Positions 8,475 through 18,129 of a DNA stretch of 64,000 bases are shown one piece after another. Source of the stretch: Spartobacteria bacterium (lineage in GTDB: Bacteria > Verrucomicrobiota > Verrucomicrobiia > Chthoniobacterales > UBA6821); NCBI GenBank assembly GCA_947487385.1, contig CANKWU010000006.1, positions 1 through 64,000 of the forward strand, in the 5' to 3' direction. Made by a program: the position numbers and the translations under genes. Each line of letters starts with the position of its first letter. The first letter of the stretch is position 1. The notes beneath the pieces were generated by a model that worked only from the letters and a program-made list of their open reading frames with translations, did no database searches and was not told the DNA's origin.

Positions 8475-9227
8475 TTAGCGTGTGGTGTCGATGCGGAGTG
8501 TGTCGCCTGACCTGACGGATTCGGCGGGAGTGACAGTGTTTTGGACAATGGCGCCACTGATTGAATCGCGCACATCAACGACGCGGACAGAAGCTATCTG
8601 GTGTGCTCCACGCCATACTTGGAATGGCATGCCAGTCTTGACCCCCTGTCTGGAACCGAGATTTGCGACGATCAGCGAGAGATCGGGCTTTACATCAACA
8701 ACGGTTCCAGCAGTAAGGTCAGCTCCTGATGCCGCTGAAATGTCCTTTTGGTGGTTAAGGAATGCGGAACTAGAACGAAGCGCCTCCTCTACTTTCATGC
8801 GAGCCTTCGGATCAATACCCTCGGAACTCTTAATTAGATCCATAACCGCTTCGGTCATGACGGTTAACTGATCTCTCGATGTATCATGCTGCTTCTGAAG
8901 AAGGCGCATGTCACGGACCGCAGCTAAGAGACGAGCTTGAAGGTTTTGCTTCTCCTTGTCGGCAGAAATAATTCCCAAGGCCTCGATGCGTTCGTTCAGT
9001 TCATCGGACTTTCTCTTAAAGAGTTCAGATTCTCCGTTGGCGATGGCAAGACTCTCCGTAAGTCCCTTGATCGAAGCCTCTGAGAGAATAAGCTTTTCGC
9101 GAAGCGCATCTGAAGCTCCTCCTTCGTTCGCCTTTGCATTCTGCGCAAGCGCTGCAGCAACCGGTAGGCCGAGGAGGGCGACGGCTGTCACTGCAGAAAA
9201 TTGGCAGGATTGGTGAATGGCGGACAT
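8475..9227 (-). CDS. exported coiled-coil protein of unknown function inside the S10 operon
   Basis: I do not recognise a named family for the whole 250-residue protein. Residues 1-28 look like a Sec signal peptide (hydrophobic AVTAVALLGLPVAAALAQ, likely cut near A28-Q29). Residues 40-128 are charged and heptad-like (LREKLILSEASIKGLTESL, KRKSDELNERIEAL, LQARLLAAVRDMRLLQKQH), predicting a coiled coil. Residues 170-250 look like a small beta domain (GTVVDVKPDLSLIVANLGS, GMPFQVWRG, IASVRVVDVRDSISGAIVQ, VRSGDTLRI), a pattern also seen in the C-terminal part of envelope proteins such as FlgT; that comparison is inference. It is 32 bases after rpsS and 7 before rplV on the same strand, so it is almost certainly co-transcribed with ribosomal proteins, although it should leave the cytosol. 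Confidence 0.85.
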   Translation of the reverse strand: MSAIHQSCQFSAVTAVALLGLPVAAALAQNAKANEGGASDALREKLILSEASIKGLTESLAIANGESELFKRKSDELNERIEALGIISADKEKQNLQARLLAAVRDMRLLQKQHDTSRDQLTVMTEAVMDLIKSSEGIDPKARMKVEEALRSSSAFLNHQKDISAASGADLTAGTVVDVKPDLSLIVANLGSRQGVKTGMPFQVWRGAHQIASVRVVDVRDSISGAIVQNTVTPAESVRSGDTLRIDTTR

Positions 9228-9259
9228 CAGTTGGATGGGATATTGAAAAGATGAATACG

Positions 9260-9538
9260 TTACTTGGTAACCTTAGCAGTGTGTGATCCGTGCTTCTTGA
9301 AAATGCGGGTCGGTGAGAACTCACCAAGTTTGTGACCTACCATGTTCTCAGTAACGAAAACCGGTATGAAGGAACGGCCATTGTGAACGTTGAAAGTGTG
9401 TCCGACGAAGTCAGGTGTCACCGTGGAACGGCGGGACCAGGTCTTGATTGGCTTCTTGACATTGCCTTCGTTGAGTTTGTCAATCTTCTCGAGGAGTTTC
9501 CACTCCACGAACGGGCCTTTTTTGAGTGAGCGTGACAT
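9260..9538 (-). CDS. rpsS: 30S ribosomal protein S19
   Basis: Binds the head of the small subunit together with S13. The 92-residue protein is of normal length and starts [20 protein letters not shown]; it contains [19 protein letters not shown] and [20 protein letters not shown] followed by [14 protein letters not shown], all conserved. Six bases separate it from rplB. The next gene downstream is the exported coiled-coil protein, not rplV. Confidence 0.97.
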   Translation of the reverse strand: MSRSLKKGPFVEWKLLEKIDKLNEGNVKKPIKTWSRRSTVTPDFVGHTFNVHNGRSFIPVFVTENMVGHKLGEFSPTRIFKKHGSHTAKVTK

Positions 9539-9544
9539 GGGTGA

Positions 9545-10384
9545 TTATTTCTTTTTGCGGCGCTGAACGATAAAAGTGTCGCTTGGCTTGTGTTTGTTGC
9601 GGGTCTTGAATCCCTTGGAGAGCTGACCCCATGGGCTCATCGGATGGTGACGACCGCCACCGCCCTTGCTCTTACCCTGACCGCCACCCATCGGGTGATC
9701 GACCGGGTTCATTGCCATACCGCGAGTCTGCGGGCGAATACCAAGCCAGCGTGAACGTCCGGCTTTTCCACTGACAACATTCATGTGCTCAATATTGCCA
9801 ACCTGACCGATGGTGGCGTAGCACTCTTCGTTGATACGACGAAGTTCACCGGAAGCCATCTTGATGAGTGCGTAACCACCTTCGCGGTTGCTAAGGATGG
9901 CCACGGAGCCAGCGCTGCGTACGATCTGTCCCCCTTTTCCGGGAATCAGTTCCACATTATGAATGGCAAGACCGAGCGGGATTGCTTTGAGAGGGAGTGC
10001 GTTGCCGACATGCGGCTCTACATCAATCCCTGCTGCAACCTTGGCCCCCACCGCAAGTCCTGCCGGGTGAAGGATGTAAGCCTTCTCACCATCCGGATAT
10101 TGGATCAGGGCGAGACGGGCTGTACGATTCGGGTCGTATTCTACGGCCATCACTTCGGCGATAGCACCGCGACGAAGGCGCTTGAAGTCGATGATACGGA
10201 TCCTGCGCTTGTGACCACCGCCACGATGACGGGACGTCTTGCGTCCGTTGTTATTACGTCCCCCAGTGCGTTTTTTGCTCTCGGTGAGTGATTTCTCAGG
10301 CTTGCTCTTGGTAATCTCCTCAAAGGAAGGCAATGCCTTGAAGCGTTGCGAAGGAGTCAGAGGGCGGAAAGTTTTCAGTGCCAT
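9545..10384 (-). CDS. rplB: 50S ribosomal protein L2
   Basis: Core protein near the peptidyl transferase centre, 279 residues, family length. Signatures: [50 protein letters not shown], and the C-terminal [20 protein letters not shown] with the following HHPMSPWG. The conserved His in the [11 protein letters not shown] loop is present. It sits between rplW and rpsS. Confidence 0.98.
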   Translation of the reverse strand: MALKTFRPLTPSQRFKALPSFEEITKSKPEKSLTESKKRTGGRNNNGRKTSRHRGGGHKRRIRIIDFKRLRRGAIAEVMAVEYDPNRTARLALIQYPDGEKAYILHPAGLAVGAKVAAGIDVEPHVGNALPLKAIPLGLAIHNVELIPGKGGQIVRSAGSVAILSNREGGYALIKMASGELRRINEECYATIGQVGNIEHMNVVSGKAGRSRWLGIRPQTRGMAMNPVDHPMGGGQGKSKGGGGRHHPMSPWGQLSKGFKTRNKHKPSDTFIVQRRKKK

Positions 10385-10418
10385 GGTCGTATGGGGTGAT
10401 GGATGCTTTAACTATCGG

Positions 10419-10703
10419 TTACACGATGTCGATTTTCTCACCTTCAGCAAGGGTGACGACAGCCTTTTTCCAATGGGCGCGGCGGCCGAAATCGGCACGG
10501 CGTTCACGCTTCTTCTTTCCCTCGACCTGCGCGGTATTAACCGAGCGGACTTTCTTCTTGAAGAGGGTCTCGATAGCATGCTTAATCTCGATCTTATTGG
10601 CAGCAGGAATGACGCGGAAAACGTACTTGTTAAGCTTCTCAGAAAGAAGGCTGGCTTTCTCTGTTACAAGGATACTCTTGATGATGTCGTGTGCTTCTTT
10701 CAT
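10419..10703 (-). CDS. rplW: 50S ribosomal protein L23
   Basis: Docking site at the tunnel exit for trigger factor and SRP. The 94-residue protein has ILVTEKASLLSEKLNKYVF, VIPAANKIEIKHAIETLFKK and VRSVNTAQVEGKKKRERR followed by a short basic, ADFGRRAHWKKAVVTL end, matching the L23 fold. It starts five bases after rplD. No oddities. Confidence 0.95.
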   Translation of the reverse strand: MKEAHDIIKSILVTEKASLLSEKLNKYVFRVIPAANKIEIKHAIETLFKKKVRSVNTAQVEGKKKRERRADFGRRAHWKKAVVTLAEGEKIDIV

Positions 10704-10708
10704 GGCTG

Positions 10709-11347
10709 TTAGCCTTGGAGGCGGTTGCCAAGGGCCTCGAGGGCTTCCTTAGTAATAATGATCTTGTCAAAGGCGAGTAGGTTCTCTGTGTTGACCTCAG
10801 CGGCGGTCATCAGAAGGTCTTTAGCGACGTTACGACCCGCAAGAAAGGTCTTGTCATTAAAGGAAATAGCAATGATGAGCGTCCGACGTACGTCACCAGC
10901 AAGACCCTTCACCAGGCTGACAAATGACTTGGTCTTGGACTCCGTCACCTCGAAGGAATCAACCACGAGCACGTCACCGGAAAGAATTCTTGAACTTAGC
11001 GCCTTACGGAAAGCGAGCTTCTTAACAGACTTCGGAGTCTTTTTTGCGTAGCGATTGACAAAAACTCCTTTGACAAAAAGTGGCTCAGGTCCATGGACTA
11101 CGCCGCCACCTACCCAGACTGGGGAACTTGCATAACCGGCACGAGCACGGCCTGTTCCCTTCTGCTTCCAAGGCTTCTTACCGGAAAGATTGACGGTGGC
11201 CTTTGTCTTGACGGAAGCAGTACCGCTGCGGCGATTAGCACGCATGGCGACGACCACATCGTGGACTGCTTGGGTTCCCTTGCCGTCAGTAATGATCTCG
11301 ATCTTGGCCTGCTTGGCCGCGTCGACTGTAAGGATAGTGGCACTCAT
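10709..11347 (-). CDS. rplD: 50S ribosomal protein L4
   Basis: Large-subunit protein reaching into the exit tunnel, 212 residues. The long loop has RRSGTASVKTKATVNLSGKK, PWKQKGTGRARAGYASSPVW and GGGVVHGPEP; the C-terminal Rossmann-like part ends AFDKIIITKEALEALGNRL. In some bacteria L4 also represses its own operon; no leader element for that is visible here, because rplD is internal to the str-S10 run. Three bases from rplC. Confidence 0.97.
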   Translation of the reverse strand: MSATILTVDAAKQAKIEIITDGKGTQAVHDVVVAMRANRRSGTASVKTKATVNLSGKKPWKQKGTGRARAGYASSPVWVGGGVVHGPEPLFVKGVFVNRYAKKTPKSVKKLAFRKALSSRILSGDVLVVDSFEVTESKTKSFVSLVKGLAGDVRRTLIIAISFNDKTFLAGRNVAKDLLMTAAEVNTENLLAFDKIIITKEALEALGNRLQG

Positions 11348-11350
11348 GGA

Positions 11351-12001
11351 TTACTCTGCTGCTTTTGAGGATTTCTTCTTCTTGGAGGGTCGAACCACGA
11401 CGTAGGTTCCCTTGGCACCTGGAATGCATCCACTGACAAGAATAACTCCATCCGCCTCACGAACTTGAACGATCTCGAGATTCTGCATGGTGACACGCTC
11501 ATCACCCATGTGTCCAGGCATCCCCATGTTCTTCCAAACACGTCCTGGAGTAAGACGGTTACCGATAGCACCATTACGACGATGCATCATCGAGCCGTGA
11601 GTCTCAGGCTGGCCTGCAAAACGAAAACGCCTGACAACACCCTGAAAGCCTTTGCCCTTTGAAGTGCTGATGATATCGACGAATTGCCCATCCTTGAAGG
11701 TTGAGACAGGAAGGTCAACGGACTCTGGAAGCGTGTCCCCATCATTGACCCGGAACTCGCGGATAAAACGCTTGGGGATCGATGAGGTCTTTGCGAAGTG
11801 ACCCTTCTGAGCCTTGGGAACACGCTGTTCTTTCTGGTCTCCAAATCCAACCTGAACGGAGGAATAACCATCCTTTTCCTTGGTCTTTACCTGGAGGATA
11901 CGATTGCCTCCGGCCTCAATAACCGTAACGGGACGGATGCGACCCTTCGTGTCATAGACACGGGTCATGCCGATTTTTTTGCCGAGAACGCCGATGCTCA
12001 T
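11351..12001 (-). CDS. rplC: 50S ribosomal protein L3
   Basis: Assembly initiator of the large subunit, 216 residues. Begins GVLGKKIGMTRVYDTKGRI and contains SKGKGFQGVVRRFRFAGQPE (with the conserved Q that is methylated in some species) and MHRRNGAIGNRLTPGRVWKN followed by GMPGHMGDERVT. C-terminus is the usual basic KKKKSSK tail. Located between rpsJ and rplD. Confidence 0.97.
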   Translation of the reverse strand: MSIGVLGKKIGMTRVYDTKGRIRPVTVIEAGGNRILQVKTKEKDGYSSVQVGFGDQKEQRVPKAQKGHFAKTSSIPKRFIREFRVNDGDTLPESVDLPVSTFKDGQFVDIISTSKGKGFQGVVRRFRFAGQPETHGSMMHRRNGAIGNRLTPGRVWKNMGMPGHMGDERVTMQNLEIVQVREADGVILVSGCIPGAKGTYVVVRPSKKKKSSKAAE

Positions 12002-12030
12002 TGTACGGTTTGTTAAAGTTTGAAAAGAGG

Positions 12031-12342
12031 TCAGATTTTGATGGTGATGTCGACGCCGGCAGGAAGATTGAGCTTGCGAAGCTCATCAACGGTCTTGGCT
12101 GTCGGTTCGAGGATGTCGAGGAGACGCTTGTGAGTTCGAATCTCGAACTGATCCATCGACTTCTTATCGACGTGCGGAGAACGATTCACCGTGAATTTCT
12201 CGATGCGAGTTGGAAGAGGAATTGGACCCGTTACCTTCGATCCCGTGCGCTTGGCTGTCTCGACTATCTCTAGTGCGGAGATATCAAGAAGGCGGAAATC
12301 GAAGCCTTTGAGTCTGATTCGGATGCGTTGTCCTGCGGCCAT
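12031..12342 (-). CDS. rpsJ: 30S ribosomal protein S10 (NusE)
   Basis: Small-subunit head protein and NusE partner of the antitermination complex, 103 residues. Conserved [59 protein letters not shown] and the [11 protein letters not shown] end. It starts 12 bases after fusA, with no tuf gene between them; tuf usually occupies this place in str operons. Confidence 0.97.
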   Translation of the reverse strand: MAAGQRIRIRLKGFDFRLLDISALEIVETAKRTGSKVTGPIPLPTRIEKFTVNRSPHVDKKSMDQFEIRTHKRLLDILEPTAKTVDELRKLNLPAGVDITIKI

Positions 12343-12354
12343 AGTCGTAGTTGG

Positions 12355-14505
12355 TTAGTTTTTCTGGTCGAGAACCGCGGCCAATACCTGGGCCGGGACC
12401 TGTTCGAAGTGCGATGGCTCCATGGTGTAGGAAGCGCGTCCCTTGGAGAGTGAGCGGATGGATGTTGCGTATCCGAACATCTCGGAGAGAGGGACCTCGG
12501 CATTTACACTAGTGACGATTGCCTTCGTCTCGATCGACATGATCTTTCCACGGCGACGGTTAAGATCACCCATGATGTCGCCTTGGTACTCCTCGGGAGT
12601 CACGGCCTCTACCTTCATGATGGGCTCGAGCAGGATTGATTTGGCATTCTTAAGTCCATCCTTGAGGGCAAAGATAGCAGCCATCTTGAAGGCCATTTCG
12701 TTGGAATCCACGTCATGGTAGGAACCATCAACAATCTCGATATGAACATCGATCACGGGATAGCCTCCAACAACTCCATTCAGAGCGGCCTCATTGAGAC
12801 CTTTGATGACAGCAGGGATGAAGTCCTTCGGAATCGAACCTCCGACAGTCTTGTTCTCGATCGTTACCCCTTTCCCCTTTTCATTCGGGGCGACTTTGAT
12901 GACAACGTGGCCATACTGACCGCGCCCACCGGATTGCTTGACGAGCTTACCTTCACCACCTGCGGGGTTGAGAATCGTCTCTTTATAGGCGATTTGAGGC
13001 TTGCCAGAGTTGGCTTCGACCTTGAACTCACGCAACATACGGTCACGAATGATCTCCAGATGGAGCTCCCCCATACCTGCAATGATGGTCTGACCGGTTT
13101 CTTCGTTCGTGAAGACACGGAAGGTCGGATCCTCTTCAGAAAGACGCTGAAGAGCGTTGCCCATTTTCTCCTGGTCAGCCTTGGTCTTTGGTTCAATAGC
13201 CATGGAGATAACTGGATCCGGGAAAGAAGGGGGCTCGAGGGCAATCGGATCATCCTCAGTGCAAAGCGTGTCACCGGTCGTGATGTTACGGATACCGACG
13301 ATAGCCGCGATATCACCGGAGTAGCAGGTATCGATATCCTCGCGCTTGTCAGCCTGGATCTGGATCAGTCGGCTGATCCGCTCACGCTTGCCAGTACGGG
13401 GATTGAGAACGGTGTCCCCCTTGCTGAGTTTGCCCGAGTAGACGCGGAAGAAAACAAGCTTTCCAACAAAAGGATCGCTCCAGAGCTTGAAGGCAAGTGA
13501 ACAGAATGGGGCATTGTCGTCGGTTACGGCAAACTTATCATTCCCATTATCAGGATCCATTCCCTTGGCGGGAGGAATGTCGATCGGGCTCGGAAGATAA
13601 TCGACGACCGCATCAAGGAGATACTGTACACCCTTGTTCTTAAAGGCGGATCCACCGGCAACTGGCACAAACTTGTTGGCCGTAGTTTGGCGGCGGATAG
13701 CCTTCTTGAGAATCTCCTTCGTGACGGGCTTCTCTTCGAGGAAGAGTGTTCCGACTTCCTCATCGAGGTCGGTCATCTGGGAAACCAAGTCCTCGTAGGC
13801 GGACTCGGCAAGATCTTTCAGCTCAGCTGGAATCTCTGTGATGGTGTAGTTGGAACCCATGCTGGCGTCGTCGGCATAGATGACGGCCTTCTGGTTCACG
13901 ACGTCGATCTGCCCCTGAAGGTTCTCCTCGGAACCGATCGGGATAAGAATCGGCCAAGCATTAGCACCCAACTTTGTCCGCATGTCGTTAACGGCATTCG
14001 TGAAGTTGGCACCGGTGCGGTCCATCTTGTTCACGAAGGCGATACGAGGAACGTTATACTTGTTGGCTTGGCGCCAAACAGTCTCTGACTGAGGTTGAAC
14101 CCCAGCAACACCGCAGAACACGGCAATGGCACCATCGAGAACGCGCAAGGAACGCTCTACCTCAGCCGTGAAATCCACGTGGCCGGGCGTATCGATGATG
14201 TTGACGCGCATCTTGATGTTATCGAACAATTTAACGACACCTTCCTGCTTGATTTGGTTCCAACTGCAAGTAGTTGCGGCAGAGGTAATCGTGATTCCCC
14301 GCTCGCGCTCCTGCTCCATCCAATCGGTCGCTGTGGTTCCCTCGTGGACTTCACCTATCTTGTGAATCATCCCGGTGTAGAAGAGAACACGCTCAGTCAA
14401 GGTCGTCTTGCCGGCATCGATGTGCGCGCAAATCCCGATGTTACGGGTGCGCTCAAGCGGGAAGGCGCGATCCGGAGAGTTTGGATTAGCTTTTTCGGTG
14501 CTCAT
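12355..14505 (-). CDS. fusA: elongation factor G
   Basis: GTPase that drives translocation on the ribosome; 716 residues. G1 is AHIDAGKTT (residues 27-35), G2/switch I has [19 protein letters not shown]3 is DTPGHVDF, G4 is NKMDR, then domains II-V with [11 protein letters not shown] and the C-terminal [20 protein letters not shown]. Length and motifs are those of a canonical EF-G rather than a paralogue. It is followed 12 bases later by rpsJ and preceded by rpsG. Confidence 0.97.
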   Translation of the reverse strand: MSTEKANPNSPDRAFPLERTRNIGICAHIDAGKTTLTERVLFYTGMIHKIGEVHEGTTATDWMEQERERGITITSAATTCSWNQIKQEGVVKLFDNIKMRVNIIDTPGHVDFTAEVERSLRVLDGAIAVFCGVAGVQPQSETVWRQANKYNVPRIAFVNKMDRTGANFTNAVNDMRTKLGANAWPILIPIGSEENLQGQIDVVNQKAVIYADDASMGSNYTITEIPAELKDLAESAYEDLVSQMTDLDEEVGTLFLEEKPVTKEILKKAIRRQTTANKFVPVAGGSAFKNKGVQYLLDAVVDYLPSPIDIPPAKGMDPDNGNDKFAVTDDNAPFCSLAFKLWSDPFVGKLVFFRVYSGKLSKGDTVLNPRTGKRERISRLIQIQADKREDIDTCYSGDIAAIVGIRNITTGDTLCTEDDPIALEPPSFPDPVISMAIEPKTKADQEKMGNALQRLSEEDPTFRVFTNEETGQTIIAGMGELHLEIIRDRMLREFKVEANSGKPQIAYKETILNPAGGEGKLVKQSGGRGQYGHVVIKVAPNEKGKGVTIENKTVGGSIPKDFIPAVIKGLNEAALNGVVGGYPVIDVHIEIVDGSYHDVDSNEMAFKMAAIFALKDGLKNAKSILLEPIMKVEAVTPEEYQGDIMGDLNRRRGKIMSIETKAIVTSVNAEVPLSEMFGYATSIRSLSKGRASYTMEPSHFEQVPAQVLAAVLDQKN

Positions 14506-14550
14506 TGCAGTGATTGTATAAAGAACAAGAGAAAGAGTATCGGACTGGAA

Positions 14551-15024
14551 CTACCAGCGGAAGTGGGCGAAGGCACGGTTGGCTTGGGCCATCTTGTGAA
14601 GATCGTCGCGCTTCTTAATAGCGGCACCTTGATTGGCCGCAGCTTCCTTGAGTTCGGAGGCGAGAGCCTTCGACATCGGGACGCTCTTGCGCTTACTTGC
14701 AAAGCCAACAATCCAACGCATCGCAAGGGCAAGCTGCCGATCAGCGGGAACTTCCATCGGTACTTGGTAGGTTGCTCCACCAACTCGGCGGCTCTTTACC
14801 TCAAGACGAGGACGAGCATTTTCCATGGCCTTCTGGAGAACATCAAGCGGATCAACCGCCTCGGTGCCATCACGGGTGCTCTCGATAGCAGTGTAAACAA
14901 TACGTTCTGCGAGGGAGCGCTTGCCTCCACGCATGACGGTGGTGATAAGACGGGCAACCAGTGGACTGGCGTAGCGGAGATCACGCTTGATCTCTTTGGT
15001 GATGACACGTTTGCGGCGGGACAT
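14551..15024 (-). CDS. rpsG: 30S ribosomal protein S7
   Basis: Primary 16S rRNA binder of the head domain, 157 residues, normal length. Starts MSRRKRVITKEIKRDLRYAS and contains MRGGKRSLAERIVYTAIE, ENARPRLEVKSRRVGGATYQ and VPMEVPADRQLALAMRWIVG. The C-terminal KMAQANRAFAHFRW is typical. Located between rpsL and fusA. Confidence 0.97.
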   Translation of the reverse strand: MSRRKRVITKEIKRDLRYASPLVARLITTVMRGGKRSLAERIVYTAIESTRDGTEAVDPLDVLQKAMENARPRLEVKSRRVGGATYQVPMEVPADRQLALAMRWIVGFASKRKSVPMSKALASELKEAAANQGAAIKKRDDLHKMAQANRAFAHFRW

Positions 15025-15054
15025 GATAAGGAAAAGTTAGAGTGTTGGTCGGGA

Positions 15055-15462
15055 TTACTTCTTTTTCTTTCCGGTCTTGGCCTCTTCACCTGGCTTAGGG
15101 CGCTTAGCTCCGTACTTGGAGCGTCCACGACGGCGACCATCGACGCCAAGGCAATCAAGACTACCGCGGACGATATGATAACGCACACCGGGGAGATCCT
15201 TCACTCGGCCTCCGCGAACGAGAACGATGGAGTGCTCCTGGAGGTTATGTCCCTCACCACCGATGTAGGCGATAACTTCCTGGCCGTTTGTGAGGCGAAC
15301 CTTGGCGACCTTGCGAAGCGCTGAGTTCGGCTTCTTAGGGGTTCGGGTCATCACCTGCACGCAGACGCCACGACGCTGGGGACAATTCACGAGCGCGGGT
15401 GATTTGGATTTCACCTTGACCTGTTCGCGGCCCTTACGGACGAGTTGGTTGATGGTTGGCAT
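15055..15462 (-). CDS. rpsL: 30S ribosomal protein S12
   Basis: Decoding-centre protein, first gene of the str run. I start at [18 protein letters not shown] (ATG at 15460-15462), 135 residues; the frame is open 30 codons further but without similarity. Conserved blocks: [20 protein letters not shown] (with K at the streptomycin-linked [10 protein letters not shown] site), [22 protein letters not shown] split over two strands, and [11 protein letters not shown]. No Shine-Dalgarno sequence is seen; the leader just before the ATG is A/T-rich. Confidence 0.97.
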   Translation of the reverse strand: MPTINQLVRKGREQVKVKSKSPALVNCPQRRGVCVQVMTRTPKKPNSALRKVAKVRLTNGQEVIAYIGGEGHNLQEHSIVLVRGGRVKDLPGVRYHIVRGSLDCLGVDGRRRGRSKYGAKRPKPGEEAKTGKKKK

Positions 15463-15839
15463 TGTTAAAAAATGAGTGATCCCAATGCTTCTTCGATTGC
15501 CGTTCAGCAAAACCATCCTCGTGTTTGTAAAGGAACTGGTCCGCGTCACCACAGAGTCTTTAGGAACTCCGAAGAAGTCGGGAGGTGGAAAAGTAGGGAA
15601 ACCACGTGAATCTGCAAGAAGATTTTATCATTTCGTCACAGATATTTTCATCAAGAGCATTGAGCACAAGAATCAGCTCACCTGAACTGCGATCCCTTGG
15701 TGTAGAATTTTCTGCCTGTTTTCACTCCTCCAGCAGCATTAGCTAAAAGATATGAAAGGCATTTTGAGATTACCGTTCAGGCTGCTGGAGCCTTATAATA
15801 TCTAACTGGATTAGAGATGAAAGTCACCGTCACGCACTG
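15463..15839. other. 377-base gap upstream of the str operon; no gene
   Basis: This stretch must hold the promoter of the long minus-strand ribosomal operon and lies after the end of the DCC protein gene, also on minus. I see no convincing open frame or RNA gene. It holds one perfect 10-base inverted repeat (listed separately). I could not identify a convincing -35/-10 pair for the minus strand. The part just before rpsL is A/T-rich. Confidence 0.6.
15728..15790. repeat. 10-base inverted repeat with 43-base spacer
   Basis: CTCCAGCAGC at 15728-15737 is the exact reverse complement of GCTGCTGGAG at 15781-15790. The spacer is 43 bases and contains no obvious further stem. It lies between the 3' end of the DCC protein gene and the start of the str operon. 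It could be a terminator-like stem, a leader structure or a protein-binding pair; there is no U-run after either arm, so a simple Rho-independent terminator is unlikely. Confidence 0.5.
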
Positions 15840-16235
15840 TCATTTCGGATGCTGATTCGGCAGTCGGCATATCATTTTCGAGAGTGCCGCCCGACGCTTC
15901 GCTACCCGCCTGTAGCCCCAGTTGCTGAGAATGCGAAAAAGTGTCGTCCGCTGATACATACTCCACGCTACGTTACCCGGGAAACTTCCGCAGAGTGCCA
16001 TCATTCTGAAAACAGCCTCGGCACCCCGCCTGATTCGCCCATCCACCTCGATCAAGTGAACTGCACCCATTGGTCGGTCTGAGGGAAATCCATAAGCCTC
16101 CCCCACTCCGTCCTGCACAGCTGAGAACTCCAGACGGCCATTCCCTGCAATTATCCAACGACGCATCGAAGAGGTACAAAAACCGCATTCTCCGTCATAG
16201 AGAACCAGAGGCAGGGGGCGGGGCGGTATACTCAT
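15840..16235 (-). CDS. DCC-family thiol-disulfide oxidoreductase-like protein (DUF393)
   Basis: 131 residues, a usual length for the DUF393/DCC family. The name-giving motif is YDGECGFC at residues 13-20 (DxxCxxC, C17 and C20), followed by a thioredoxin-like strand (LEFSAVQD) and the family pattern GAVHLIEVDGRIRRGAEAVF (SxxxxxxxG.....AxF). The C-terminal NWGYRRVAKRRAALS also fits (YxxxxxxR). Function in the family is not well defined; a redox role is inferred from the CxxC. It is single, divergent from ilvD and separated from it by 136 bases. Confidence 0.9.
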   Translation of the reverse strand: MSIPPRPLPLVLYDGECGFCTSSMRRWIIAGNGRLEFSAVQDGVGEAYGFPSDRPMGAVHLIEVDGRIRRGAEAVFRMMALCGSFPGNVAWSMYQRTTLFRILSNWGYRRVAKRRAALSKMICRLPNQHPK

Positions 16236-16371
16236 TGGAATACCTTATCGTGACCCCAAAGAATCTCCGGTCAAATAGCATTGAAGCCATTGCCAAAAGA
16301 AATCTCCTCTTCTTCCAACCTTCATCGATGTTTTCTTTCTTCCCATCGTCCGCCTCTGCTAGCTTGACACA

Positions 16372-18123
16372 ATGAGTTCTAGTTCCCGCAAAAAACCCCC
16401 TACCGCTTCCAATACATCTGCAAAGGCCGCGAAAAAGATTACCTCCCTAGAGCGCGCCCATTCCTCACTCCTTCTCGATGGACCGAGTCGTGCCGCAAGC
16501 CGCGCCATGCTCTACCCGGTAGGATTCAGTGACAAAGATTTCGCCAAGTCGATCGTCGGTATCGCCTCGACCTGGAGCATGGTCACTCCGTGCAATATGC
16601 ACATCGACGCACTCGCGCGCGAGTCCTCAATCGGCGTCGACAAGAGTGGAGGAAAAGCAATCATCTTTAACACCATCACCATCTCCGACGGCATCTCCAT
16701 GGGAACCGAAGGGATGAAATACTCCCTTGTCTCCCGCGAGGTCATCGCCGACTCCATCGAGACTGTGGCGGGATGCCAGGGCTTCGACGGTCTTGTGGCG
16801 ATCGGCGGGTGCGACAAGAACATGCCTGGGTGCATGATCGCCATCGCCCGACTCAATCGTCCGGCTGTCTTTGTCTATGGGGGCACCATCCTGCCCGGCT
16901 GCCTGAACGGCAAACTCATCGATGTCGTCTCCGTCTTCGAAGCGGTCGGACAGGAAGCTGCTGGCGCAATCTCAGCCAAGGAGCGTAAGGCGGTCGAGTC
17001 ATGCGCAATTCCGGGGCCAGGTTCCTGCGGCGGCATGTACACAGCCAACACCATGGCCTCGGCCATCGAGGCTATGGGCATGAGTCTCCCGAACAGCTCC
17101 GCCCAAGCCGCTGTCTCCTCACATAAAGTGCAGGATTGCCGAGAGGCCGGAGCCGCAGTTCTCAACCTGCTCAAGAAAGGCATCCGTCCCCTCGACATCA
17201 TGACCCGTGAGGCGTTTGAGAACGCCATTACCGTCGTGATCGCCCTCGGGGGATCGACCAATGCTGTCCTCCACCTCCTCGCCCTCGCCCACACGGCCGG
17301 CGTGAAGCTGACCATCGACGACTTCACCAAGATCGGCAAACGGGTTCCCGTTCTCGCCGACCTAAAGCCGAGCGGCAAATACCTGATGTCCCAGCTCATC
17401 GAGATCGGCGGCATCGTCCCCTTGATGAAGGATCTGCTGGCAGCAGGGCTCCTCCACGGCGACTGCATGACCGTCACCGGAAAGACACTCCGGGAGAACC
17501 TGGCCGCCTTCAAGCCCTACCCCAAGGGACAGCAGATCATCCGCCCCATCTCCGACCCGATCAAAAAGGAGAGTCACCTCGTCATTCTCAAGGGGAACCT
17601 CGCCCCGGGCGGCGGCGTCGCAAAAATCTCCGGCAAAGAGGGACTCCGCTTTGAAGGCAAAGCCCGAGTCTTCGACTCCGAGGAGAAAGCTCTCCAGGCC
17701 ATTCTCGCTAGGAAGATCCGAAAGGGTGATGTTATTGTCATCCGTTACGAGGGACCCAAGGGGGGGCCCGGCATGCGCGAGATGCTTTCCCCGACCAGTG
17801 CCGTGATGGGACTTGGACTCGGCAAGGATGTCGCCTTGATCACAGACGGACGCTTCTCGGGAGGCACCCATGGCTTTGTCGTCGGCCACATCACCCCGGA
17901 AGCCATCTCCGGCGGACCGATCGCCCTCGTCAAGGAGGGGGACATCATCACTATCGATGCCAGCAAGCGAACCCTCTCCATCGACGTCACCGCCACCGAA
18001 CTTGCCAAGAGGAAGAAGGCCTGGAAACAGCCGCCACCTCGCTACCGCCGTGGCGTTCTTGCCAAATACGCCGCCCATGTCACCGACGCTTCCCATGGCG
18101 CAGTGACCGATGACGGACTCTAA
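16372..18123 (+). CDS. ilvD: dihydroxy-acid dehydratase
   Basis: Dehydrates 2,3-dihydroxy acids to 2-oxo acids in valine, isoleucine and pantothenate synthesis. The 583-residue protein has the three iron-sulfur cysteines at C74 (TPCNMH), C147 ([10 protein letters not shown]) and C219 ([13 protein letters not shown]); the spacing of about 73 residues fits the [2Fe-2S] form of IlvD. The Lys in CDKNMPGC, carbamylated in the family, is K149. C-terminal [19 protein letters not shown] is present. The N-terminal 25 residues are a Ser/Lys/Ala-rich extension. Single gene, convergent with ppk2 with only 6 bases between stops; other ilv genes are not nearby. Confidence 0.97.
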   Translation: MSSSSRKKPPTASNTSAKAAKKITSLERAHSSLLLDGPSRAASRAMLYPVGFSDKDFAKSIVGIASTWSMVTPCNMHIDALARESSIGVDKSGGKAIIFNTITISDGISMGTEGMKYSLVSREVIADSIETVAGCQGFDGLVAIGGCDKNMPGCMIAIARLNRPAVFVYGGTILPGCLNGKLIDVVSVFEAVGQEAAGAISAKERKAVESCAIPGPGSCGGMYTANTMASAIEAMGMSLPNSSAQAAVSSHKVQDCREAGAAVLNLLKKGIRPLDIMTREAFENAITVVIALGGSTNAVLHLLALAHTAGVKLTIDDFTKIGKRVPVLADLKPSGKYLMSQLIEIGGIVPLMKDLLAAGLLHGDCMTVTGKTLRENLAAFKPYPKGQQIIRPISDPIKKESHLVILKGNLAPGGGVAKISGKEGLRFEGKARVFDSEEKALQAILARKIRKGDVIVIRYEGPKGGPGMREMLSPTSAVMGLGLGKDVALITDGRFSGGTHGFVVGHITPEAISGGPIALVKEGDIITIDASKRTLSIDVTATELAKRKKAWKQPPPRYRRGVLAKYAAHVTDASHGAVTDDGL

Positions 18124-18129
18124 AACAGA

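Noticed and set aside
12715..13500. 261-codon plus-strand frame inside fusA
   Set aside because: Antisense shadow of EF-G; no start signal or domain.
14095..15324. 409-codon open frame on the plus strand across fusA, rpsG and rpsL
   Set aside because: It lies antisense to three conserved genes and has no recognisable motif; it reflects the codon use of the real genes.
15794..15799. TATAAT as a -10 element in the gap before the str operon
   Set aside because: It is on the plus strand, points away from the operon, and the nearest TTGAGA is 24 bases upstream, too far for a promoter.
17362..18096. 244-codon minus-strand frame opposite ilvD
   Set aside because: Antisense shadow; ilvD is complete with all iron-sulfur cysteines.
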